NCBI GenBank assembly: GCA_017408985.1
Contig: JAFQTO010000039.1
Location: 1-56,399, forward strand
Source: Clostridia bacterium
GTDB lineage: Bacteria; Bacillota; Clostridia; Oscillospirales; Butyricicoccaceae
Direction of reading: 5' to 3'
Length of the DNA: 56,399 nucleotides
Below, piece by piece: positions 1 to 8,798 of the stretch. The position numbers and the translations under genes are program-made. Position 1 is the first letter of the stretch. Every line of letters starts with the position of its first letter. Below the pieces are notes generated by a model that saw nothing but the letters and a program-made list of their open reading frames with translations, was not told the DNA's origin and ran no database searches.

Positions 1-2
1 CC

Positions 3-131
3 AGAGTTGCTCCTGCTACATTAAAACGAAACCTGGCGTTGATTAACGCCAGGCCTCGCAAGGTTCTTAATTTCCTTTCTGCTCAACAGCTTTGGGATCT
101 TGAGCTTCAAAAAGTGTTGCACTTAGTTTGA
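3..131 (+). CDS. C-terminal end of an IS30-like transposase (partial)
   Basis: The reading frame is open from the window edge to a TGA at 129-131. It ends with an Ile-Asn-x-Arg-Pro-Arg-Lys segment followed by a leucine-rich tail (LELQKVLHLV). An N-x-R-P-R-K motif near the C-terminus is typical of IS30-family DDE transposases, which cut and paste a short insertion sequence. Only about 42 residues are visible and the catalytic triad would lie outside the window, so the family call rests on this motif alone. The hairpin at 32-53 (CCTGGCGTT and its complement) lies inside the coding frame and is probably not a terminator. Non-coding hairpin repeats follow directly. Confidence 0.45.
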   Translation, partial: RVAPATLKRNLALINARPRKVLNFLSAQQLWDLELQKVLHLV

Positions 132-415
132 CAAATCACTGTTAAGAGATAATAGCTAATAGCTAATAGCGAAGGTGTCGGCGTTGCCGACGGATTTATC
201 AGGGGGTCGATATGTTGCTGCGCAACTCGATATGTCCCTTGTGGGACGAGAAGGTGTCACCTGCGGTGACGGATTTATTAGGCGGGAAGGCACGGAGACC
301 CTCCCCTACGACCTCTACTCTAAATATGCTCGGAGGTTTTGTGCTTATTTCGTCCATATACAACTAACGAGAGTGTTGACAGTACTCCGGCGACGCGAGT
401 GCGTCGCGAGGCGGA

Positions 416-477
416 GGGCGGATTTATTCCGACAATATCTAATCGATCGGGGCCCCCGCGAGACCTGTCTCGTGGGG
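416..477 (+). repeat. 62-bp direct repeat, copy A
   Basis: This segment matches 860-921 with a single substitution. It contains GGATTTATTCCGACAATATC followed by a GC-rich stem around CGCGAGACCTGTCTCG. Near identity over 62 bases shows recent duplication or spread of the element within the array. Confidence 0.85.
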
Positions 478-675
478 GTGTCGCAAGCGACGGATTGATT
501 AGGGAATGATGTTGTGCCGATGGCACAAACGATGTGCGGCAAGCGCAACGATGTTTTCGCTTTGCGAAAAACGATGTTGTCCTACGGACAAATTAAGGTG
601 TCGCTGCGCGACGGATTGGTTAGGGGCAGCCATAGGCTGACCGAGCGTAAGCGAGGCGCGGTGAGTACCGCGCAA

Positions 676-730
676 GGGAGCGATGGGAGCGCTGCCGGTG
701 GCAGAAGAAGCGACCTGAGCGAGTGGCAGC
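676..730 (+). repeat. Dispersed hairpin element, copy 1
   Basis: The 55 bases match 41846-41900 at 51 positions. The core is GGGAGCGATGGGAGCG, then a stem around CCGGTGG, then CGACCTGAGCGAGTGGCAGC. Two of the differences fall opposite each other in the stem (CTGCCGGTGGCAG against CCGCCGGTGGCGG), so pairing is conserved. Confidence 0.8.
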
Positions 731-859
731 GGTCGAAGGCAGCCATTGTGCGGCGAAAGCCGCGCATCTATTTGATTGTACGGGGTCCCCGCAAAGCGTA
801 CGCTTTGTGGGGTGATATCGTAACGCCCGACGGCTGCTTCGGGCACCGCAACAGTGAAA

Positions 860-921
860 GGGCGGATTTATTCCGACAATATCTAATCGATCGGGGGCCC
901 CGCGAGACCTGTCTCGTGGGG
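860..921 (+). repeat. 62-bp direct repeat, copy B
   Basis: Second copy of the element at 416-477, in the same orientation with one mismatch. It sits 55 bases beyond the stop codon of the SLH-domain gene and could form a stem-loop at the 3' end of that transcript. Confidence 0.85.
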
Positions 922-975
922 TTTCAGATGGGCGGAAGGTGTGCAAAACCAAAACCCTCAAGTCTTATTATTTTA

Positions 976-2016
976 TCACAGTATAGGCGACCAGGAGCCG
1001 TCAACAAGTCCGGGGTTTACCGGTATTTCGGGGGTGCTCATTCCGTCGTTGGGGACAGAGGGGTCGGTGGGTGTGTCGCTGCCGTCTGCGGGGATGTCGT
1101 TATCGCCGCTTACGCCCTCATAGCTGGTATGATCGCCGTTTACGGAGGATACGGTGGCGCCGCTTCGGCAGATGAGGGTATTGCCCTTGCCCAAGAAATT
1201 CAGGGTCAGCACCATTCCGCTCTGCACGTCGACTATCAGGCTGTCGGCTTTGACGTTCATATTGCCCGCAATGCCCTTGACGGTCAGCATAGAGCTTCCC
1301 GCGCCCTGAGCGATCAGCACCATACCGCCTGCCGCACCCGTCAGGGTCACGTCTTTTGCGCAGACCAGCACGATGCCCTGATTACCGGGGCTCATACTGA
1401 ACTCGCCCGAAGTCTGAACATAGGACGCGATGGCGTTGCTGAGTATGGTGACCACCGAGGCACGGTTTATATTGCCCGTGGGTGCCAGCATATCGTTGCC
1501 CACGCCCTTGATATAGCCCAGATCAACGAAGCTCTTGACGTAGCCTTTTGCCCAATCGGCGGTAAGCGCTCCGTCGGTGAATTTGCTCAGGTCGGAGCTT
1601 GTACTTTGGCTTATGCCCCAGGCTCTGCCCAGCATAACTATGGCTTCCTGGCGTGTGATATTATCGCCGGGTCGGATAATTCCGCCGCCGTCGCCCTGCA
1701 TAATGCCTGCCTCCACGCAGCACAGCACAGCCTGCTCGTACCACGCGCCAGCAGGCAGGTCAAGATAGGTGTTGGCAGCGGGGGTGGTCAGCTTGAGCAG
1801 ACGGGTGATGACGGTAGCCATTTCGGCACGGGTTATGGGGTCGTCGGGACGGAAAAGTCCGTTTGCGCCCTGCACGATACCCTCCTCGCTCCACTCGTTT
1901 ATGGCGTTTTCGCCCCAATGGCCTGCGGTGTCGGTGTAGGAAGCAAAGCAGGGCAGCGCAAACACCAGCGCCAGCAGGGGCAGAAGCAGTAATGCACGTT
2001 TAAGTGTTCTGTTCAT
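976..2016 (-). CDS. SLH-domain surface protein
   Basis: A secreted cell-surface protein of 346 residues. Residues 1-25 form a signal peptide (basic MNRTLKR, then a leucine-rich core). Three S-layer homology repeats follow at about 27-78, 84-140 and 143-210, each with an aromatic-Asp start and a G-I-x-x-G segment. SLH repeats usually bind pyruvylated secondary cell-wall polymers. The remaining C-terminal part is glycine- and valine-rich, probably beta-structured, and ends in a Pro/Asp-rich tail. The ATG at 2016 is preferred over an in-frame TTG at 2025 because AGGAAAGG lies nine bases before the ATG. That ribosome binding site is inside the end of the phosphodiesterase gene, so the two are probably translated from one transcript. 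The cargo function of the C-terminus is not recognised. Confidence 0.85.
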   Translation of the reverse strand: MNRTLKRALLLLPLLALVFALPCFASYTDTAGHWGENAINEWSEEGIVQGANGLFRPDDPITRAEMATVITRLLKLTTPAANTYLDLPAGAWYEQAVLCCVEAGIMQGDGGGIIRPGDNITRQEAIVMLGRAWGISQSTSSDLSKFTDGALTADWAKGYVKSFVDLGYIKGVGNDMLAPTGNINRASVVTILSNAIASYVQTSGEFSMSPGNQGIVLVCAKDVTLTGAAGGMVLIAQGAGSSMLTVKGIAGNMNVKADSLIVDVQSGMVLTLNFLGKGNTLICRSGATVSSVNGDHTSYEGVSGDNDIPADGSDTPTDPSVPNDGMSTPEIPVNPGLVDGSWSPIL

Positions 2017-2021
2017 CTCTC

Positions 2022-2852
2022 TCAACCTTTCCTGTTGATATCAAATCGGGTGTCGGGCAGGTAGTTCTCGAATATCACGCAGTCACTGCCCGCGCCCTCG
2101 CCCTGCTCACGGCTGGTCCAGCACACGTCCATTGCGCCCATTCTTATGACCATACGCACCGGCGCGGGCTTCTCCTCTATGCGGTATGCGATAAAATGGG
2201 GTCTGCCGATAAAGTTGAGCCCGCAGTTGCCCAGCGCCCAAGCGAGGGCTTTGGGCTGATTTTTGTAGTGCTCGGCTCTCTGACACAGCTGACCGCGCAC
2301 GATACGGGGGCGGTTTTTCTTGAACCAGCGGAGCACGCGGGGGTCAAAGCTCTCTATACACAGCCTGCCCTTGTAGTTTTCAAGCTCCGTGCAGACCTTT
2401 TGGCAAAGCTCGGGGTTGCGCTTGCCGGATTTTATCTCAATTATCATAGGTGCGGCGCCGTTGTAGGCAGCCAGCACGTCAGAAAACAGGGGTATCCTCT
2501 CGTTTGTGCCGAACAGCGGGTACTCAAGAAGCTCGGGATATGTGCAGTCGGCGATCTTGCGCTCAACGCCGCAGGCGCGATGCAGGTCATCGTCGTGAAA
2601 GACCACTACCTTCCCGTCTGCGGTAAGATGGACGTCAAGCTCCACGCCGTAACCCTTCTCTGCGGCTTTTTTGAAGGCCGTCAGGCTGTTTTCGGGTACG
2701 CCCTCGTTTAAGTTATGCAGACCGCGATGGGCATAAAACCTGCCCGCGTAGGCTTTTTTGACATAATGCGGCATATCGGCAGGCAGAAATACAAACAGAA
2801 ATCCCACCGCCGGCACGCCTATTATAATAAGTATCCACCACAAAGTATTCAT
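2022..2852 (-). CDS. Glycerophosphodiester phosphodiesterase, membrane-anchored
   Basis: A protein of 276 residues that should hydrolyse glycerophosphodiesters to glycerol-3-phosphate and an alcohol. Residues 4-24 form a hydrophobic anchor, which would place the catalytic domain outside the membrane. The GDPD signature is complete: His42-Arg43, Glu54-Asn55, Glu71-x-Asp73 and His86-Asp87, followed by an I-E-I-K-S-G strand. These residues bind the metal and act in acid-base catalysis in the family. It is the first gene of a two-gene unit with the SLH protein and has its own promoter at 2878-2906. Substrates could be deacylated phospholipids or teichoic-acid fragments; the sequence does not decide. 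Confidence 0.9.
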   Translation of the reverse strand: MNTLWWILIIIGVPAVGFLFVFLPADMPHYVKKAYAGRFYAHRGLHNLNEGVPENSLTAFKKAAEKGYGVELDVHLTADGKVVVFHDDDLHRACGVERKIADCTYPELLEYPLFGTNERIPLFSDVLAAYNGAAPMIIEIKSGKRNPELCQKVCTELENYKGRLCIESFDPRVLRWFKKNRPRIVRGQLCQRAEHYKNQPKALAWALGNCGLNFIGRPHFIAYRIEEKPAPVRMVIRMGAMDVCWTSREQGEGAGSDCVIFENYLPDTRFDINRKG

Positions 2853-2877
2853 ACCGCTCCACGCCCTTTCTGCATAT

Positions 2878-2906
2878 ATTGTATTATTTTATTCTTTTTT
2901 CGTCAA
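2878..2906 (-). promoter_or_regulatory. Sigma-70 type promoter for the phosphodiesterase gene
   Basis: On the minus strand this reads TTGACG, 17 bases, TACAAT, ending 25 bases before the start codon. It is back to back with the rightward promoter at 2912-2940. Confidence 0.65.
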
Positions 2907-2911
2907 GACCG

Positions 2912-2940
2912 TTGCGCAGAGGCGGATTTTAAGTTACAAT
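2912..2940 (+). promoter_or_regulatory. Likely promoter for the MFS transporter gene
   Basis: TTGCGC, 17 bases, TACAAT, about 30 bases before the ATG at 2971. The -35 box is imperfect, so confidence is moderate. Confidence 0.45.
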
Positions 2941-2970
2941 ATTTTTAACAACATTTTTGCAGGTGATGAT

Positions 2971-4497
2971 ATGAAGCTCAATTACAAGCGCACCACTCTG
3001 GTCGGTTTTGCATTTTTCCTCATCTGTCTGTTCTGGCAGGCTTATGACAGCACCATTCCCGTGCTTCTGACCAACAAATTCGGTATGTCACAGACCTTTT
3101 CGGGCATCGTTATGGCGCTGGACAATATTCTTGCGCTGTTTATGCTGCCTTTTTTCGGCTCGCTTTCTGACAAAAGCCGCAGCAAATACGGCAAGCGCAC
3201 TCCATTTATCGTCGTGGGCACTGTCGTTGCTGCGGTAGCGCTTATCTGTCTGACTGCGGTGGATGCCGCACAGCTCAGAAACATCAGCGAGGTGTCGAAA
3301 ATTGACGACCCCGCCGCGCTGGAAACTCTGTACGAGCACCAAAAGGACGAAACGCTTATGACCCCCGAGGGCGACAAATTCGTGCTGAGCCGTCAGTTCA
3401 CACTTGAGCAGTTTACCGCCATCCGCTCCACCGTCAAGGATGAGCAGGGCAAAGACATTACCAACCCCGACTACACCAATTATGTAGCACCCGCACGTCA
3501 GGCATACGCCTGGGATAAGACGGTAAATAACCCCGGCTCGCTGGTGCTGTTCGTTCTGCTTTTGCTCGTGGTGCTGCTGGCTATGGGTACCTTCCGCTCC
3601 CCTGCCGTCGCGCTTATGCCCGACGTCACCGTCAAGCCCCTGCGGAGCAAAGCCAACGCCGTCATCAATCTTATGGGTACGGCGGGCGGTATTCTGGTGC
3701 TTGTGATGGGTACGGTATTCGGCACCTCCAAGGTCAAAAACGCCCTGATGCCCTACACCCTGTTCTACGCAATAGTGGCAGGGCTGATGCTCCTGTCTCT
3801 GGCAATATTCCTGCTCTTTGTCCGTGAGCCAAAATGGGCAAAGCAGATGCAGGAGGACACCGTAAGACTGGGTATAGAGGACAAGGAAGAGGATACCTCC
3901 TCAAGAGGCAAGCTGGGTAAGGCTGAGCTTAAAAGCCTGATATTCATTCTGCTGAGCATCGCGCTGTGGTATTTCGGCTACAACGCCGTCACCTCCAAAT
4001 ACGCCGTCTACGCCGCCAACGTGCTCAACAAGGACTACAACACCACCATGCTCATAGCCCAGGGTGCGGCTATCGTGTCATACCTGCCCGCAGGTATGAT
4101 AGCCACCCGCTTCGGCAGAAAAAAGACCATCCTCGGCGGCATTATACTGCTGACCGCGGCGTTTGCGCTGGCAGGCTTTATGCGCTCGGGCAGTCCCACT
4201 CTGGTGATGAATCTGCTGTTTGCCGCTGCAGGTATAGGCTGGGCGACCATCAACGTCAACTCCTTCCCCATGGTAGTTGAGATGTGTTCGGGTGCCGATA
4301 CGGGCAAGTATACCGGCTTTTATTACACCGCGTCCATGTCGGCACAGATAGCCACACCCATACTGTCGGGCTTTATTATGGACAAGATCGGTATGACCGT
4401 GCTGTTTCCCTACGCCGCCGTATTCGTCGCCTGCGCCTTCGTCACTATGCTGATGGTCAGACACGGTGACTCCAAACCCCGAAAAACCGCCAAATAA
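2971..4497 (+). CDS. MFS transporter, SLC45/GPH-like
   Basis: A 508-residue polytopic membrane protein with about twelve transmembrane helices. The loop after helix 2 carries the MFS signature (GSLSDKSRSKYGKRTPFI), repeated more weakly in the second half (TRFGRKKTIL). The N-terminal W-Q-x-Y-D-S-T-I-P stretch and the D-K-S-R-S-K-Y-G-K-R loop resemble bacterial sugar symporters of the SLC45 or GPH type, so a glycoside or disaccharide is the likely substrate, by inference. An extra soluble segment of about 80 residues (roughly residues 100-180) lies between early helices and is longer than usual. A transporter for an anion-type substrate follows 24 bases downstream. Confidence 0.8.
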   Translation: MKLNYKRTTLVGFAFFLICLFWQAYDSTIPVLLTNKFGMSQTFSGIVMALDNILALFMLPFFGSLSDKSRSKYGKRTPFIVVGTVVAAVALICLTAVDAAQLRNISEVSKIDDPAALETLYEHQKDETLMTPEGDKFVLSRQFTLEQFTAIRSTVKDEQGKDITNPDYTNYVAPARQAYAWDKTVNNPGSLVLFVLLLLVVLLAMGTFRSPAVALMPDVTVKPLRSKANAVINLMGTAGGILVLVMGTVFGTSKVKNALMPYTLFYAIVAGLMLLSLAIFLLFVREPKWAKQMQEDTVRLGIEDKEEDTSSRGKLGKAELKSLIFILLSIALWYFGYNAVTSKYAVYAANVLNKDYNTTMLIAQGAAIVSYLPAGMIATRFGRKKTILGGIILLTAAFALAGFMRSGSPTLVMNLLFAAAGIGWATINVNSFPMVVEMCSGADTGKYTGFYYTASMSAQIATPILSGFIMDKIGMTVLFPYAAVFVACAFVTMLMVRHGDSKPRKTAK

Positions 4498-4521
4498 TCT
4501 ACCCTACGGAGGCTGATGACC

Positions 4522-5289
4522 ATGCCCGAATACCTCAGAATGCTGCTTTTGATCTGCCCGCTTATATTCTGCGCAGGCTTCATTGACGCTATCGCGGGAG
4601 GCGGCGGACTTATCGCTCTGCCCGCATATCTGTTTGCCGGTCTGCCCTCTCACGACGCCATCGGCACCAACAAGCTTGCGGGCGGCTCGGGACTTATAGC
4701 GTCCAGCATCAAATATATCAAAGAGGGCAAGGTGCGTTTCAGCGTTGCCGTCTGGTCGGCACTCGGCTGTATCGGCGGCGCCGCCGTGGGCGGCTGGCTG
4801 GCACTTCTGATGCCCGAACGCATACTCAAGATGCTCATGCTTGCCGCCGTACCCGCGGTGGCTGTATTCCTCGCCGTGCGGAAAGACCAAAGCACGGAAA
4901 AGGAAGAAAAACTGCTGAGCCGCAAAAAAGAAGCCGCCATCGCGCTGTGCATCGGTTTCGGCGTGGGCATCTACGACGGAATGATCGGCCCCGGCACGGG
5001 AACATTCCTCATACTGGCGTTTACCGCGTTTTTGGGGCTGGAGCTCGTCACCGCCTCGGGATGCGCCAAGGTATCCAATCTGGCATCCAACCTGACCAGC
5101 GTGGTCATATACGCCTGCAGCGGGAATATCCGCTACGCCATCGCCATCCCCGCCGCGCTGTGCTCCGTAACGGGCAGCTGGCTGGGTGCAAAGGTGGCGG
5201 TCAAAGGCGGCGGCAAACGTGTCAGGCAGTTTATGTACGTTGTGCTGGTACTGCTGTTTGCAAAAATGATCTACGATCTGATAGTATAA
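4522..5289 (+). CDS. TSUP (TauE/SafE) family anion transporter
   Basis: A 255-residue integral membrane protein. The family's two inverted-repeat signatures are present: GGGGLIALPAYLFAGLPSHD with a following GTNKLAGGSG near the N-terminus, and GPGTGTFLI with SNLASN in the second half. TSUP proteins move sulfite, sulfonates or similar small organic anions. I chose the ATG at 4522 (MPEYLRM) because GGAGG at 4508-4512 is nine bases away; an ATG at 4516 would be only three bases from it. The substrate cannot be told from sequence. Confidence 0.8.
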   Translation: MPEYLRMLLLICPLIFCAGFIDAIAGGGGLIALPAYLFAGLPSHDAIGTNKLAGGSGLIASSIKYIKEGKVRFSVAVWSALGCIGGAAVGGWLALLMPERILKMLMLAAVPAVAVFLAVRKDQSTEKEEKLLSRKKEAAIALCIGFGVGIYDGMIGPGTGTFLILAFTAFLGLELVTASGCAKVSNLASNLTSVVIYACSGNIRYAIAIPAALCSVTGSWLGAKVAVKGGGKRVRQFMYVVLVLLFAKMIYDLIV

Positions 5290-5302
5290 CACCCCCACAC
5301 CG

Positions 5303-5332
5303 AAGACGCAGGGCAAGCCCCGCGTCTTTTTG
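5303..5332 (+). terminator. Rho-independent terminator after the TSUP gene
   Basis: AAGACGC pairs with GCGTCTT around a GGGC/GCCC inner stem, followed by a run of T. It lies 14 bases after the stop codon. Confidence 0.75.
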
Positions 5333-5336
5333 TATA

Positions 5337-6008
<672 letters not shown>

Positions 6009-6014
6009 TCAATT

Positions 6015-6046
6015 ATGGGCATTGCCGCAAATGCGGCAATGCCCAT
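6015..6046. terminator. Strong hairpin ending the prophage operon
   Basis: A perfect 15-bp stem (ATGGGCATTGCCGCA and its complement) with a two-base loop lies five bases after the last small phage gene. The T run is weak on both sides, so it may also act as an RNA stabiliser. Confidence 0.7.
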
Positions 6047-6050
6047 TGTT

Positions 6051-6194
6051 TTATTCGTTTATGTTTTTTTGCAGGGTTTCCAGCGCGAAGTTGATATTCT
6101 CGCGGAGGTATGCAAGATATTGAAGTATTCCGTCTATATCCCTGCTTGTGTTTCCCGTCTGCGCGGGGGGATTTTTGTCGATTTTCGGGGTCAT
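6051..6194 (-). CDS. Small phage protein, 47 residues
   Basis: This short gene starts right after the nozzle-like gene (stop TAA, then ATG) with the GAGG of that gene's last codons as ribosome binding site. It encodes 47 residues. The first half is polar and proline-rich; the second half is an amphipathic helix (GILQYLAYLRENINFALETL). It is the last gene before the operon hairpin. Tight coupling and helix-forming sequence support a real gene. The function is unknown; a chaperone, spacer or small tail component are all possible. Confidence 0.55.
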   Translation of the reverse strand: MTPKIDKNPPAQTGNTSRDIDGILQYLAYLRENINFALETLQKNINE

Positions 6195-6195
6195 T

Positions 6196-8454
6196 TTACA
6201 CCTCGCTCATAATTGCACACTCACGGAGCATACCCGTCAGTTTAACGTCGCCCCTGCCCTCAAGCCGCACCGAAAAACTGCTGCACCTCTGCACCCTGAC
6301 GGGCACGGTAACCGTGGTGTCGCTGTCGGGGGTATGGGTGTACACCTGAATTCGGTCTTTGCCGTCCGTGCTGAGGTACACGCTCAGACCGGAGCCTGCC
6401 GCCATAGCCACCCGAAACAGAAGCTTTGTATAAGTCTTTTTGCTCAGGGTGTCCTCACAGAACGGTGCAAACTCCAGCATATACGTACTTTGGCTTCTGT
6501 CGGGCAGGTTATGTATGAACACACCCTGCGAGTGAAGCATATACATCATCCCGTCTATGCAGGCGTAAGCACGTGTATCCTCCGTAGATTCTTTGACCCA
6601 GATCTTGTGGAGCAGGTCAAAGGCGTACCGCACTCCGCCGGAGTCGGTCTGACCGCTGAGATAATATATCCTGCCGTCGGTGCCCGCGCAGGCAGAGCGG
6701 AGATGAAGCTCGCCCAGCGGTGCCGAAACAAGCTTGGGTGCCGTGCCCGAATAGGCGTATACCCCGTGTACGCCCTTGTAATAGAGCTGCTGACCGATTA
6801 TCTGCAAAGACCGCTCACAGCCCTGCGCCACCCCCTCCATATTGTAATCGCTGACGTAGTATTGGGCGGGGGAGGTTCCCAGTATTTTGTGGAGCTTGTT
6901 CTCCTTGAAACAGCAGACACCGCCGCCGAAGGCACATACAGCCGTGAAGCCGTCCTCCGAGCCGAAGGTCATATTCCACGCGCCGTCTGTACCGCTGTAA
7001 TCAAAAAAGCTGTCGGGCTCGCCCCTGCGTGATGCGTAGACGCGGTTTTCACTGCGGTTTATGCCCCACAGACGGTTGTCGCTTTCGCAGATAAAATCCA
7101 GATCGGGCAGGGGTTTGCGCACCGTCAGGCTGCCCTCGATCAGAGTATAGGCAATAGTCTCCACCGCGCCCTCAACGTAGGTATCGGACACGCTTGCCTC
7201 AAACTCCCCTGCCGTCTGCTTAGTCTGCTCATCCCACAGGTATACGGTGATTTTGCGGGTGGGGGTGGTGCCCGTGTCACCCGTATACACCGCGCCCATA
7301 TAGAGCAAGGTCCCCCTGTCAAGGGCTTTTTCCGGGGTGAAGGTAACGTATCTGCCCCCTGCCTCAAGGGTGAGCGGGGTGCTGCCCGCCGCCTGCGCGG
7401 ACAAGATACAGTAGTATTCGGCATCCCTGACGGCATTTTCGGCAAAGACCAGAGTGTTGGTCTGCGCCGTTATGTCGGTAACGGTGACACCCCTTGCGTC
7501 CTTGATGCCAAAGGGCGTGCCCTGGATACTGACGGCATCGCCTATTTGGAAGTTGCTCTCAAACAGCACGTCCGCGCCGTCGGTCTTGTACACATCGTAG
7601 GTAACAAGTGTGTCGGCACCGCGGTCAAGGTCGGTGTCCACCGAGGTTATCACGCAGTAATAGCCCTCGCGGTTATACAGACCCTCGTCGGGGTAATACT
7701 GAGGGTCGACAGCAAGCTCACCGTCGACGTTTATCAGCTTGTAGGGATTGCCCACTATACTGATCTCACCATCGGCGGTTTTCTGCGGGATGACTATATC
7801 CCCCGTCTGAAGGTGCTCACCCGTGTTGTTGTAGCAGATATCCTTGAGACGGCGGTTTTTTTGCAGGTCCGTCCAGCCGCCCCGCTTAAAGCATCGCTCC
7901 AGCGCCTCTTTGTCGGTGCCGTAGGTGTAGGTGCAGGTGTAGGCAAAAGGCCCCGACAGCCCCGTGCGCTCGAATTTTTGGCTTTTGCCTGTCTGCACCG
8001 TCTCCCGCACGGGGGTCACGGTCAGCCCGCCGCTGTTCAGACGGGTGGGACTGCGGCTCAAATCTATCTGCATACTGCGCTCCATATACCACACGCTTCC
8101 GTCACGCAGGTCATAGGCTATCTTGTCGGGGAAGATGCACAGTCTGCGCCCCACCACGGCAAACTGTTTAATACCCGAAGTTACGGCGCACACGGGTACG
8201 CCGTCGCACATCAGCTGTTCGCCGTCCACCACGAACAGCCTGCCGTTATGCTCAAACATATCGGTGGGGTTATTATACTCGGTCAGCTTTCGGCTGCCGC
8301 CGCACACGGCAAGATGCGGAAAGGCGCGGGTGCTTATCCCCGCGCTGTCGCGCAGTGCTCCCTCGCCGGGGTTTTCACGCAGGTCAAGCCCGCCGAATTC
8401 CAGCTGTGTGCGCTTGAGCTTGGTGATCTTGTTTGGCAAAACGGGCAGAAACAT
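6196..8454 (-). CDS. Phage tail nozzle-like structural protein
   Basis: A 752-residue protein rich in beta strands, with repeated short blade-like units, for example around DNRLWGINRSEN and CFKENKLHKILGTSP. Size, beta-propeller character and position after a small adaptor gene fit the nozzle (tail tubular protein B) of podovirus-type tails, but I recognise no signature motif, so the role is inferred. The ATG at 8454 is preferred over 8508. GGAGG lies upstream and the start overlaps the stop of the preceding gene as TGATG, the coupling seen elsewhere in this operon. If correct, the particle would have a short tail, as no tape-measure gene is present. Confidence 0.6.
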   Translation of the reverse strand: MFLPVLPNKITKLKRTQLEFGGLDLRENPGEGALRDSAGISTRAFPHLAVCGGSRKLTEYNNPTDMFEHNGRLFVVDGEQLMCDGVPVCAVTSGIKQFAVVGRRLCIFPDKIAYDLRDGSVWYMERSMQIDLSRSPTRLNSGGLTVTPVRETVQTGKSQKFERTGLSGPFAYTCTYTYGTDKEALERCFKRGGWTDLQKNRRLKDICYNNTGEHLQTGDIVIPQKTADGEISIVGNPYKLINVDGELAVDPQYYPDEGLYNREGYYCVITSVDTDLDRGADTLVTYDVYKTDGADVLFESNFQIGDAVSIQGTPFGIKDARGVTVTDITAQTNTLVFAENAVRDAEYYCILSAQAAGSTPLTLEAGGRYVTFTPEKALDRGTLLYMGAVYTGDTGTTPTRKITVYLWDEQTKQTAGEFEASVSDTYVEGAVETIAYTLIEGSLTVRKPLPDLDFICESDNRLWGINRSENRVYASRRGEPDSFFDYSGTDGAWNMTFGSEDGFTAVCAFGGGVCCFKENKLHKILGTSPAQYYVSDYNMEGVAQGCERSLQIIGQQLYYKGVHGVYAYSGTAPKLVSAPLGELHLRSACAGTDGRIYYLSGQTDSGGVRYAFDLLHKIWVKESTEDTRAYACIDGMMYMLHSQGVFIHNLPDRSQSTYMLEFAPFCEDTLSKKTYTKLLFRVAMAAGSGLSVYLSTDGKDRIQVYTHTPDSDTTVTVPVRVQRCSSFSVRLEGRGDVKLTGMLRECAIMSEV

Positions 8455-8798
8455 CAGCCTATCCTCCAATTGCCGCAGTTTTTGGGCAGGTTGTGCTGTC
8501 TGTGCCACTGTTTTGCCCGTTCAAGAGCGCCGTTGAACATCACGCTGTCGTTAAAATACAGATCGCTGTCCTGCTGTGCGTGGTCGATGCGGGCGCACAG
8601 ATACAGATAATATATATTGTCAAAGGGTGGACTTACGCACAGCGCGGCGTCCTCGGAAAGGTGTCCGTCAAGAGGGTCAAGCTCCATAAAACACCGCAGC
8701 TGCCCCTCTATCTCCATAAGCCACTCCAGCTTGGTCTGCTTGTCTATGGCGTTGGGTCTGAGCCCGTCGGCTCGGTTGATTGCTTGGTTGGTAGTCAA
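8454..8798 (-). CDS. Putative head-tail adaptor protein
   Basis: A 114-residue, largely helical protein with no signal or membrane segment. It overlaps the amidase gene upstream by four bases and the nozzle-like gene downstream by one base. Small helical adaptors that join the portal ring to the tail are often encoded just before the nozzle in short-tailed phages. The C-terminal ERAKQWHRQHNLPKN and the central NIYYLYLCARID resemble the helical-bundle connector class, but this is a judgement of size, composition and place, not of a signature. Confidence 0.5.
   Translation of the reverse strand: MTTNQAINRADGLRPNAIDKQTKLEWLMEIEGQLRCFMELDPLDGHLSEDAALCVSPPFDNIYYLYLCARIDHAQQDSDLYFNDSVMFNGALERAKQWHRQHNLPKNCGNWRIG

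Larger units (their letters stand above)
132..975. repeat. Mosaic of short hairpin repeat modules
   Basis: I see no gene here. The stretch is built from small stem-loops joined by recurring linkers. One module has the form GTGTC, a variable stem-loop, then GACGGATTnnTnAGG, and occurs at 171-203, 250-282, 477-503 and 596-625. Another uses the linker CGATG or CGATATG before stems with three-base loops, for example at 509-590. A longer element at 676-730 recurs at 41846-41900. Stem sequences differ between copies while pairing and linkers are kept. The open frames across this DNA are low-complexity translations of the hairpins and look non-coding. Confidence 0.75.

Noticed and set aside
32-53. 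Terminator hairpin near the window start
   Set aside because: It lies inside the transposase reading frame and has no T run after it.
514-1992. Long plus-strand frame of 492 codons
   Set aside because: It runs antisense to the SLH gene and through the hairpin array. The SLH protein on the other strand has a signal peptide, three clear repeats and a good ribosome binding site.
6148-7032. Plus-strand frame of 294 codons
   Set aside because: It is opposite the nozzle-like gene, with no start signal and no domain.
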